A DNA stretch of 32,134 bases from contig NZ_CALPCP010000042.1 of the NCBI RefSeq assembly GCF_943192995.1, positions 1-32,134 on the forward strand, given 5' to 3'. Shown here piece after piece: positions 26,201-32,134 of the stretch (position 1 is the stretch's first letter; each line of letters starts with the position of its first letter). Both the position numbers and the translations under genes were made by a program. The notes below the pieces were generated by a model. That model had not been told where the DNA came from, did no database searches, and was given only the letters and a program-made list of their open reading frames with translations. The stretch is from Flintibacter muris. Lineage in GTDB: Bacteria > Bacillota > Clostridia > Oscillospirales > Oscillospiraceae.

Positions 26201-28436
26201 CAGCCAGCACCCCAACGTGGCCATAGAGGGGGCGGTGTTCCAGATCAGGTATCTTTCCGGCAATACTTCCGGCACGGGTGGCACAGTGATTGGCACCTAC
26301 CGCACCTCGGCCAACGGCTCCTTCACGGTAACAGGCTGTAAGGCCGGCACCTACGTCATTGAGGAGCTGTCCAGTGATGGGAACCATGTAATCGACACAC
26401 CGCCCCAAACCGTCTATCTCTCCGGCGAGGAGCAGGAGGTGGTACAGGTCTATTTTGGTAACAGCGCCAAGGGCTCTCTGTTGGTAAAAAAGGTATCGGC
26501 CAGTGACGGCGCGCCCCTCAGTGATGTGGAATTTTTCGTGACAACGGCGGATGGGGCCGTGGTTGGAAATGCCAACGGCAAGTTTGTGACGGACAGTTCA
26601 GGCAGCTTCCTGGTGGAGAATATCGACCCAGGAACCACGCTGGTAGTTAAGGAGGTCAGGGCAAAAACAGGCTACCTGCTGGACGACACCCCACAGACCG
26701 TTCAGATCAAAGCCGGACAGACCGTTACCCTGGAATTTCGCAACAAGCCGCTGGGAAACCTCATCATCCACAAGCTGTCGGGAGCGGACAGGAAAACGCC
26801 CTTGACCGGGGTGCAGTTTAAGATCACCTATGCGGACGGCAAGGTGGTGGACGCCGAGGGCGGCAAGCTATCCTCCAATGGGCTGTACTTCACTAATTCC
26901 GAGGGCCAGATCATCCTCTCCAATATCACAGGAACCGTCATCTGTACCGAAGTGGAGAGTGTCCCCGGCTATACCATCGACCCCAATACCCGCACTCAGA
27001 CGGTGGTGGTCAACCCGGACGACACACAGCACCTCTACTTCTACAACAACCCCGTAGGCGGAGTGGAGATTATCAAGGCGGTGGAGGGGAAAGAGGAACA
27101 GCGCATACCCAACGTGACCTTTGAAATCCGCCGCATGGACGACGCTCTGGTGGATACTGTCACTACCGGGAAAGATGGCCGGGTCTTTGTCACACTGGAA
27201 GCCGGGAGCTATTATGCGGTGGAGACAAAGTGCCCGAAGGAGTTCAAGCTGGACAGCACTCCCCACTATTTCGAGGTGAAAACCGGGAAAGCCACGCCGC
27301 CGCTGGTGGTGACCAACAAAGCCCTGAGCGGTATCCTCATCCATAAAATTGACAGTGATACCAAGGAGGGGCTCTACGGAGTAACCTTCCTGCTCTACGA
27401 TGCAGACAAGAATCCCATCGGGCAGTACAGCAGCGATGACAGGGGGTATGTCCACATTGACGATCTGCCCGGGGCTGGCCGCTACTACCTGCGGGAGCTG
27501 GAGAATGACGGATATCTGGTGGATACCCAACTGAAGACCGTAAATGTCATCGCCGGGACTACCACAGAAATCACCTGGGAAAACACTGCCATCACCGGAC
27601 AGATTCAGGTCACCAAGACCTCCGAGGACTACAACTCCATGAACGGCTGGCCCGCTGGCACACCCATCCCTAACACCGAGTTCGAGATATATCACTACCG
27701 CACAGGCAATCTTGTGGACACCATCCGTACCAGGAAAAATGGCGTGGCCGTGTCCAGACCGCTGCCCTTGGGACGGTATAAGGTGATTGAATCCAAGGCT
27801 GCCGAGTTTTATGGTTTAGACAAAACTCCCATTGATGTGGAGATTGAGCATGCCGGCCAGATTGTCAAGACGGCCATGACCAACAAGGCCCTGTATACCA
27901 ACGTCTCCATTAAGAAAACCGGCTTCGTGGAGGTCATGCCCGGCCAGCAGCTCCGCTATAATTTCTCCGGCATCGCCAACAATTCCACCACCGCGCTCAC
28001 CAGCTTTTACTGGCGGGATACCTTGCCTGCCCAGGCGGTGCGGCTGGACAAAATCGCCACCGGCACTTACAACGTGCAGGGGAATTACAAGATCGTGTTT
28101 AAAACCAATCTTAACGGCGAGTATCGCACTATGTACGACAATCTGAGCACCACGCGGCACTATATGCTGGACGCTTCTCCTTCCGCCCTGGGTTTGGCCT
28201 CCAATGAGTATATCACTGAGTTTATGGTCTCCTTCGGTGTTGTTCCCAGCAATTTCCGCCAGGTGGAAGCGCCAATGGTGTACTGCAATGTGGTGTCCTG
28301 GCTTACCGGAGGGACTCAGTTCGTTAACCAGGCGGACGTGGGCGGCATCTATAATGGTCAGTGGATCATGGCCACCAGCAGATGGGTCACCAGAGTCTAC
28401 AAGCCCGCCGAGCCCCTGCCCCGCACCGGCTATTGA
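23241..28436 (+). CDS. giant Cna-B (SpaA-type) repeat adhesin with LPRTGY end
   Basis: A 1731-residue surface protein. A signal peptide (MKKRFLSLFLAFVMLLGILP, to SFA) is followed by a thioester-type domain (Cys78 in AYCVNPD; YYATKMALW at 134-142), then 13 Cna-B/SpaA-like repeats of about 85-105 residues (about 336-1552), and a C-terminal beta domain. Repeats open with a hhK pattern (LKVQKLS, LRIIKYD, LIIHKLS) and close with N or D before a Pro-rich link, as in domains with Lys-Asn isopeptide bonds. The protein ends exactly at EPLPRTGY, a sorting motif without hydrophobic segment or charged tail. ATG 23241 has GGAGG 7 bp upstream. It probably contacts recipient cells or host surfaces during conjugation and may be a sortase substrate. 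Confidence 0.9.
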   Translation: MKKRFLSLFLAFVMLLGILPISSFAASSEDEALGEVDIFNGDHEIGYLSINGSVRKQKYTYYNFKTANGYIRETPAYCVNPDLFGVPQTVGPGESIKYLANEKASDPKVVGIICNGYPHYSLEGLNLDDKYQAYYATKMALWCYLMPAWNINNLKVAPGLSAADQEIANRVLHAAKTIYQRGTTYNYMLEPKLTATPDKSVAYPVTVDGRQYKQQVFTLRSETFVYGLKVGVAFSDPGSVPAGTRIVDMDNQDITDVITDGSLGSFKVLYPVDSIKGETGSVQLSLTASVAKYAVCAEKDKYGNLQNYICDVDNNQRMELAAISNYYDSPEEEIPDETALRIIKLEEGTEMPLEGAVFSIYDPVGRKLGSYATGPDGTVTIPLTLEGHYTVTEEIPPQYHLLPNITTQHADVEYNKVAKLTFWNAPYGSLKVQKLSNTGDALNGVTVQIKHIESGEVLTGQTRMGGTVVFDHLKPGGYEVKEVAGIEGWIAETDTVQTVAVVSGEESTATIVNKELPGLRIIKYDRKNMILLPEVTFAVYRDGEFLGNFQTNAVGEILITNAQPGTYRAFEVDTGNDGLILDTTPQEVELHAGDGIKELLFFNDVKPGIHLIKVDSADLSKPIPNARFKLEAVDGSWGPVEMTTLEDGTIDLSKLPAGAAVVTELDCPGYVIDDAQRIIELKPNEDAQFVFTNSKRPALHLLKTSSDGSPLAGVSFRLAKIEDGSRYLDRTTSATGEILWESLEPGVYSLKETATVSNHIIDLREYHVELFPGKTSTICLENQKRPNLYVYKNDADDGTPIKDTVFLVKAADGHSVDEIKTNSEGKATLSNLLPGIYEISEKSVPSPYLKDADPQLVTLYPNRDHKVYFENHRRPVIEIIKENAVTFEPLANVPFRVWYSSNHTSTGEINDLGIFYTDEDGRIELNGPEMGELGLRDGWFRVQELEPLKGFAKADPDTQEAFVAAGQGHTFRFRNRPLSAICVWKYDSQHPNVAIEGAVFQIRYLSGNTSGTGGTVIGTYRTSANGSFTVTGCKAGTYVIEELSSDGNHVIDTPPQTVYLSGEEQEVVQVYFGNSAKGSLLVKKVSASDGAPLSDVEFFVTTADGAVVGNANGKFVTDSSGSFLVENIDPGTTLVVKEVRAKTGYLLDDTPQTVQIKAGQTVTLEFRNKPLGNLIIHKLSGADRKTPLTGVQFKITYADGKVVDAEGGKLSSNGLYFTNSEGQIILSNITGTVICTEVESVPGYTIDPNTRTQTVVVNPDDTQHLYFYNNPVGGVEIIKAVEGKEEQRIPNVTFEIRRMDDALVDTVTTGKDGRVFVTLEAGSYYAVETKCPKEFKLDSTPHYFEVKTGKATPPLVVTNKALSGILIHKIDSDTKEGLYGVTFLLYDADKNPIGQYSSDDRGYVHIDDLPGAGRYYLRELENDGYLVDTQLKTVNVIAGTTTEITWENTAITGQIQVTKTSEDYNSMNGWPAGTPIPNTEFEIYHYRTGNLVDTIRTRKNGVAVSRPLPLGRYKVIESKAAEFYGLDKTPIDVEIEHAGQIVKTAMTNKALYTNVSIKKTGFVEVMPGQQLRYNFSGIANNSTTALTSFYWRDTLPAQAVRLDKIATGTYNVQGNYKIVFKTNLNGEYRTMYDNLSTTRHYMLDASPSALGLASNEYITEFMVSFGVVPSNFRQVEAPMVYCNVVSWLTGGTQFVNQADVGGIYNGQWIMATSRWVTRVYKPAEPLPRTGY

Positions 28437-28457
28437 GCCGGTCTGTCCATGCTGAAT

Positions 28458-28489
28458 GGGGAGCCGCCTGTCAAGGGCGGCTCCTCTTC
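28458..28489 (+). terminator. GC-rich hairpin after adhesin gene
   Basis: GGAGCCGCC (28460-28468) pairs with GGCGGCTCC (28476-28484), loop TGTCAAG, with only a weak T-rich tail. It lies 36 bp before the next start codon. Confidence 0.6.
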
Positions 28490-28525
28490 TGTAAATCCAA
28501 TATAAATACAGGGAGGAAAATCAAG

Positions 28526-28858
28526 ATGAAATCCAAGAAAATGTTCCGTATCCTTGCCGCCGCCATGGTGGTGGCAGCCCTCTGCTGTGTCCCCGCTCTC
28601 GCTGCCGGGGATGTGGCCTCCGCTGTGGAGAGCACCTGGACTGACGCGGCGGACCAGATCAAGACCGTGGTTGAAAACGTAGTCTTTCCCGCACTGGACA
28701 TGGTCCTGGCCATCGCCTTCTTCACCAAATTAGGGATGGCCTATTTTGACTATAAAAAGCATGGCCAGTTCGAGTGGACCGGCCCCGTAATCCTCTTTGC
28801 CTGCCTGGTCTTCACCTTGACCGCACCCAACTATATCTGGGGCATCATTGGACTGTGA
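28526..28858 (+). CDS. VirB2-like small membrane protein (DUF3852-like)
   Basis: A 110-residue protein with signal peptide (MFRILAAAMVVAALCCVPAL, ending AAG) and two membrane helices (VFPALDMVLAIAFFTKLGMA; WTGPVILFACLVFTLTAPNY) joined by a short basic loop YFDYKKHGQFE. This layout is that of VirB2/TrbC-type pilin-like subunits of type IV secretion systems. I associate it with DUF3852 from memory. ATG 28526 follows GGGAGGAAAATCAAG. Position just before a VirB6-like protein supports a transfer role. Confidence 0.78.
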   Translation: MKSKKMFRILAAAMVVAALCCVPALAAGDVASAVESTWTDAADQIKTVVENVVFPALDMVLAIAFFTKLGMAYFDYKKHGQFEWTGPVILFACLVFTLTAPNYIWGIIGL

Positions 28859-28866
28859 GGCGGAAG

Positions 28867-29403
28867 ATGAACGAACAAGTGGCACATTCTCAAAAATATC
28901 CGAGAATTTTCTCACCCATCTGGGTAAGCATTGGAGAAATGGAAGAATACTGGAGCCCTGAATGTCTCTACGATCACTCCGCTGCATTCGCGCAAAATAT
29001 CCTCGACGCCCTGCGTGCGTTCCATTCTGAGCCGTCCTCCAGCATTAATCTGATGAAGTTTTTCTCCTGGCCGAGTGACCGGGAGATGGACCATGCTGTC
29101 AAGCAAAAAATCCGGGCGGCCCGGCTGAGTGTCTGTGCGGTAGGTGAAACTGCTTATGCGGTTGTTGACCTGGAAACCACCGCTGAATTGACAGATGAAG
29201 AATGGGATGTTTTTACCCGTCAGCTGGAGTACCAGTATCAGGATGGCTGGGGAGCGGAATTCGAAGTGACCGACATCCCAATCGGGCAGAACAGGATGAT
29301 CCTTGCCAGGCTGTGTCGTGAAGAACTGATCTATTGCTATACGGAGGAGCAGCTGAAAGAGTGGCAGGACCCTGCCTGGCAGACGGAACAGACCATGCAA
29401 TGA
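28867..29403 (+). CDS. unknown protein sharing a domain with the DUF4314 protein
   Basis: A 178-residue soluble protein. Residues about 78-155 (AARLSVCAVGETAYAVVDLE, TAELTDEEWDVFTRQLEYQY, QDGWGAEFEVTDIPIGQNRM) align with the second region of the protein at 14828-15811 ([40 protein letters not shown]). The function of this shared domain is unknown. Start ATG 28867 lies 8 bp after the VirB2-like stop with GAGGCGGAAG upstream. Its place inside the transfer gene cluster suggests an accessory cytoplasmic role. Confidence 0.7.
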   Translation: MNEQVAHSQKYPRIFSPIWVSIGEMEEYWSPECLYDHSAAFAQNILDALRAFHSEPSSSINLMKFFSWPSDREMDHAVKQKIRAARLSVCAVGETAYAVVDLETTAELTDEEWDVFTRQLEYQYQDGWGAEFEVTDIPIGQNRMILARLCREELIYCYTEEQLKEWQDPAWQTEQTMQ

Positions 29404-29424
29404 AGTGCCAGGAGGTGATCTGCG

Positions 29425-30324
29425 ATATTTGTCTTTGATTTTGTAGCATCCACCATCATGGACAACCTGATTGATTGGTTCTATGGGCAAATGGTGGGCT
29501 TTCTTGGCAACTTTTTCGCTGTTATGGGCAATATGGGCGTAGAGCTGTTTGAACTTGATTGGGTGAAGGCCATTGTCCTGCTTTTCTCCCAGCTGGGCTG
29601 GGCGCTGTTCGGCGTCAGCATTGTGGTCTCTGGCTTTGAATTCGGCATTGAATACTCCACCGGCCGGGGAAACCTCCGGCAGACAGCCCTCAATGCCATC
29701 AAGGGCTTTATGGCGGTCAGCCTGTTTACTGTGGTACCTGTGCGGCTCTATTCCCTGTCGGTATCCTTGCAGGGAACCTTCTCTGTGGGTCTGACCGGGT
29801 ACGGAACCAGCATCGGGACTGTAGGGGAGCAGATCATTGAGGAGCTGATGAACGTGGAAAGTCTTGCGGATATGGTAGGCGCACCTGACTTCGGCATGAG
29901 TGTCCTCACCAGCCCGATCATGCTCCTGTTCTGCATTATCATGATGGCTTACGCTGTAATCAAGGTTTTTTTCGCCAACCTGAAACGCGGCGGCATCCTG
30001 CTCATCCAGATTGCGGTGGGGAGTCTGTACATGTTCAGCGTTCCCAGAGGATATATTGATGGATTTACCCAGTGGATCAAGCAGGTCATCGGTCTGTGCC
30101 TGACAGCTTTCCTGCAATCCACAATCCTGGTGGCGGGCCTGATAGTCTTCCGGGAACATGCTCTGCTGGGACTGGGCCTCATGCTCTCCGCAGGAGAGGT
30201 GCCCAGGATCGCCGGGACCTTCGGCCTGGACACCACAACCAGGGCCAATATCATGAGCGCCGTCTACACCGCTCAGGCCGCTGTCAACACTACCCGCACC
30301 GTTGTGCAGGCAGCAGCAAAATAA
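29425..30324 (+). CDS. VirB6/TrbL-like conjugal transfer membrane protein
   Basis: About 299 residues with five to six membrane helices (for example IVLLFSQLGWALFGVSIVVS, PIMLLFCIIMMAYAVIKVFF, AVGSLYMFSV, LQSTILVAGLIVF). The start MDNLIDWFYGQMVGFLGNFF and the overall pattern match the TrbL/VirB6-like proteins of clostridial ICEs, which form the inner-membrane part of the transfer channel. ATG 29458 lies far from the good GGAGGTGAT (29411-29419). The frame is open upstream and the correctly placed codon is ATA 29425, adding IFVFDFVASTI, a stretch like the natural N-terminus of relatives. I therefore extend it, with caution. If ATA is not used, the gene starts at 29458. Confidence 0.82.
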   Translation: MFVFDFVASTIMDNLIDWFYGQMVGFLGNFFAVMGNMGVELFELDWVKAIVLLFSQLGWALFGVSIVVSGFEFGIEYSTGRGNLRQTALNAIKGFMAVSLFTVVPVRLYSLSVSLQGTFSVGLTGYGTSIGTVGEQIIEELMNVESLADMVGAPDFGMSVLTSPIMLLFCIIMMAYAVIKVFFANLKRGGILLIQIAVGSLYMFSVPRGYIDGFTQWIKQVIGLCLTAFLQSTILVAGLIVFREHALLGLGLMLSAGEVPRIAGTFGLDTTTRANIMSAVYTAQAAVNTTRTVVQAAAK

Positions 30325-30339
30325 GGACAGGAGGAGAAC

Positions 30340-31032
30340 ATGCTCACTATGGGGAGTCTCTTCGATGGGATCGGCGGCTTCCCCCTGGCGGCGGTTCGCA
30401 ACGGAATCACGCCTGTGTGGGCCAGCGAAATCGAAGCCTTCCCTATCGAAGTAACAAAACACCATTTCCCCGGAATGATCCATGTGGGGGACATCACCAA
30501 ATTGGACGGGGCAGAATTGCCGCCTGTGGATATCATCTGCGGGGGCTCACCCTGTCAGGATCTCAGTGTAGCTGGAGCGAGAGCCGGTCTGTCCGGCGCC
30601 CGCTCCGGCCTTTTTATGGAACAAATTCGGATCGTAAAGGAGATGAGAAATGCAGATGTTCAGCGAGGACGGACAGGTATCGCTGTTCGACCAAGATGGA
30701 TGTGCTGGGAAAACGTCCCCGGCGCATTCAGCAGCGGATCGCCCAAGGGTGAGGACTTCCGCGTCGTCCTCGAGGAGATTGTCCGAGTTAAAAACGATCC
30801 CGTTTATGTCCCTGGACCTCACCCCTGGGCATGGCAACCTGCTGGGCGAATCGTACTGGGAACTGATTTCTCCCTCGCCTGGCGGGTCTTCGACGCTCAA
30901 TACTGGCCCCGCACCCCTCAGCGAAGAAGACGTATTTTCCTTATCGCAGATTTTGCAGGGCGATCCGCCCCGCAAATACTATTTAAGCAGGACAGCCTGC
31001 CTGGGTATCCTGCGCAGAGCGACGGAACGTAG
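30340..31032 (+). CDS. DNA cytosine-5 methyltransferase, N-terminal part (motifs I-VIII)
   Basis: A 230-residue frame carrying motif I (GSLFDGIGGFPLAA), motif IV with catalytic Cys (GGSPCQDLS), motif VI (WENVPGAF) and motif VIII (QRRRRIFLIADF), then ILFKQDSLPG and a TAG stop. The family transfers a methyl group from SAM to cytosine C5. Related ICE methylases continue through a variable target-recognition region to motifs IX and X. Here those are in another frame (see 30650-32083). AGGAGGAGAAC precedes ATG 30340. Alone, the product lacks motifs IX and X and the recognition region, so it needs a frameshift, a partner protein, or is a broken gene. Confidence 0.82.
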   Translation: MLTMGSLFDGIGGFPLAAVRNGITPVWASEIEAFPIEVTKHHFPGMIHVGDITKLDGAELPPVDIICGGSPCQDLSVAGARAGLSGARSGLFMEQIRIVKEMRNADVQRGRTGIAVRPRWMCWENVPGAFSSGSPKGEDFRVVLEEIVRVKNDPVYVPGPHPWAWQPAGRIVLGTDFSLAWRVFDAQYWPRTPQRRRRIFLIADFAGRSAPQILFKQDSLPGYPAQSDGT

Positions 31033-32083
31033 GAAGGAACTGCCGCCCCAGCTGAAAGCGGCGCTGCTGGCTCAGGCGGGCTTAACAGCTCCATTCCCTG
31101 ACCTCATCGCCTTCGCCGCTAACCAGAGGGACGAGGTCCGCAACCTCCACAATGCGGCCGGCGCGTTGAGCCCCCAACCTGGAATGAAACAGCAGGCCTT
31201 CATTGCGCAGGACTGCCTCAACCCTTGGGATACCCAGCAGGCCCGTGTGTTTACCCCAGGGGGTAAAGCGCCCACTCTGGCCAGCGCAGATGGCGGAGGG
31301 GGCCGGAATCCTGCCGGCCTGCTGTTTGTAGCCGAGACAGCTGGCAGCCTGACTCCCTGGGATAATCAGCAGAGACGGATATCTACCCCACTTGGTGTTG
31401 CACCGACGATCAACAGTGGGGAGCAGAAGCCCGGCGGGCTGGTATTTACTGCTGGTTTCTGTGCCGGAGCCGCACCTACAGCAGGTGGGATCGGATATCA
31501 GGTGGAGTGTGCACCAACCCTGAAAGCATCGGAGAGCGGAACCAATATGGTACCTTCTGTTCTCTGTCTCAACGACCAGGGTGGCGGCGTCATGGCTTGT
31601 TCTGAAGATGTGGCGGGGACGCTGCGGGCCCAGGAGCATGGCCATCAGCCGTTGGTTATTGGTATGCGTCAGAAAGAAACACCCTCAGTTATAGCGTTGT
31701 TTGAAAACCACGGAATCGACGCGAGATACACAGGACCGTACAGCATATCTCCCACATTGACGAATCGCAATGGCACTGGAGGCAATAATCTGCCAATTTT
31801 GTTGGATACACATGACAGGTTTTTTTCCAGACAGAGAGTGGATGCATTCATGGAAAGCACTGTAACATCCACTGAAAGTGCCCGTCAGCACAAGGATGCC
31901 ACTGATCTTGTGCTGCAGGAGACAGAGACTGAAAGACCACTGCTTATTCGTAGGCTGACGCCGCTGGAATGTGAGAGGCTCCAGGGATTTCCTGATTCCT
32001 GGACAGAACTGCAGGGGGCCTCTGACTCCGCCCGCTACCGTGCTCTGGGCAACTCAGTTTATTTAATCATAGTCGTTATGTGA
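30650..32083 (+). CDS. overlapping ORF: KYYLS/GILRRA-type protein fused to methyltransferase C-terminal part
   Basis: A 477-residue frame that begins inside the methyltransferase gene. AAAGGAG (30636-30642) lies 7 bp before ATG 30650, so it can be translated on its own. Residues 1-145 (FSEDGQVSLFDQDGCAGKTS, KYYLSRTACLGILRRATERR, KELPPQLKAALLAQAG) match a small conserved protein of clostridial phages and ICEs usually found beside cytosine methylases. From about residue 190 the frame encodes the methylase variable region (LNPWDTQQARVF, CLNDQGGGV, GTLRAQEHGHQP), motif IX (RRLTPLECERLQGFPDSW) and motif X (RYRALGNSV). It then ends abnormally with YLIIVVM, where relatives continue for about 10-15 residues. 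It may complement the N-terminal part in trans or by frameshifting. Confidence 0.7.
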   Translation: MQMFSEDGQVSLFDQDGCAGKTSPAHSAADRPRVRTSASSSRRLSELKTIPFMSLDLTPGHGNLLGESYWELISPSPGGSSTLNTGPAPLSEEDVFSLSQILQGDPPRKYYLSRTACLGILRRATERRKELPPQLKAALLAQAGLTAPFPDLIAFAANQRDEVRNLHNAAGALSPQPGMKQQAFIAQDCLNPWDTQQARVFTPGGKAPTLASADGGGGRNPAGLLFVAETAGSLTPWDNQQRRISTPLGVAPTINSGEQKPGGLVFTAGFCAGAAPTAGGIGYQVECAPTLKASESGTNMVPSVLCLNDQGGGVMACSEDVAGTLRAQEHGHQPLVIGMRQKETPSVIALFENHGIDARYTGPYSISPTLTNRNGTGGNNLPILLDTHDRFFSRQRVDAFMESTVTSTESARQHKDATDLVLQETETERPLLIRRLTPLECERLQGFPDSWTELQGASDSARYRALGNSVYLIIVVM

Positions 32084-32096
32084 AGAACAGATGTGA

Positions 32097-32134
32097 AGCA
32101 ACTGCGCCAGGAGAGAATTCCTGACGCAGTTGCT
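32097..32134. terminator. long hairpin at window end
   Basis: Bases 32097-32112 pair with 32119-32134 (16 positions, one C-A mismatch) around GAGAAT. It starts 14 bp after the abnormal end of the methyltransferase frame and reaches the window edge, so the T tail, if any, is not visible. It may be a terminator or the end of an inserted element. Confidence 0.5.

Noticed and set aside
24250..27900. Possible DNA tandem repeat array or CRISPR in the adhesin
   Set aside because: Repeats are at the protein-domain level (Cna-B, 85-105 residues) and differ strongly in DNA; no short direct repeats with spacers.
28912..30483. 523-codon minus-strand ORF
   Set aside because: Antisense to the VirB6-like and neighbouring genes, no recognisable domain and no start signals.
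32056..32134. Group II intron or known insertion sequence at the window end
   Set aside because: No GTGYG-type intron start and no transposase or terminal repeat can be identified in the few bases available.

Overview
The window looks like part of an integrative conjugative element (ICE) from a gut Firmicute of the class Clostridia, possibly Oscillospiraceae-like. This is inferred from a SpoVG protein, S-layer homology domains, a sortase with a Cna-B adhesin, VirB2/VirB6-like transfer proteins, ArdA/DUF4240/DUF4314/DUF3849 proteins, and strong GGAGG ribosome binding sites. The host genus cannot be fixed from the sequence.

Region 1 (1-7926) is visibly AT-richer than the rest and lies between two complete tRNA-Ala(GGC) genes, each followed by related hairpins. 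Inside it, a 29-bp perfect inverted repeat (348-376 and 6704-6732) encloses a glycosyltransferase and an ATP-grasp ligase on the plus strand and, convergent to them, a large SIR2-STAND-TPR protein of the anti-phage type on the minus strand. Each repeat contains a core of two 8-bp inverted arms around a 5-bp spacer, the usual shape of a tyrosine-recombinase crossover site. A tyrosine recombinase gene follows directly at 6775-7686. A promoter-like sequence (TTGAAG, 17 bp, TAAAAT; 314-342) sits just outside the left repeat and points into the segment. I read this as an invertible switch that would connect one fixed promoter either to the two plus-strand genes (present orientation) or to the defence gene.

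Region 2 (8222-20723) is a dense, mostly co-directional set of ICE accessory genes with overlapping starts and stops. It holds ArdA-like proteins built of two modules each (one with a damaged 5' end and one decayed copy), an LPD28-like protein, DUF4240, DUF4314 and DUF3849 proteins, a D12-class adenine methylase, SpoVG and several unknown proteins. It resembles an anti-restriction island. Several of its products share a short C-terminal GGM-type tail.

Region 3 (20737-30324) is the surface and transfer module: a type I membrane protein, a sortase, an SLH protein, a 1731-residue adhesin with 13 Cna-B repeats ending exactly in LPRTGY, a VirB2-like small membrane protein, a paralogue of part of the DUF4314 protein, and a VirB6/TrbL-like membrane protein.

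Region 4 (30340-32134) holds a cytosine-5 methyltransferase split between two reading frames. Motifs I-VIII are in one frame and IX-X in another. The second frame starts with its own good ribosome binding site inside the first gene and encodes another recognisable conserved protein, so about 380 bp appear to be dual coding. The gene ends abnormally just after motif X.

Hairpins with T-rich tails lie 18-43 bp upstream of several start codons, leaving no room for a promoter, and a perfect terminator-like hairpin lies inside one gene. This pattern suggests attenuation or processive antitermination along the element.
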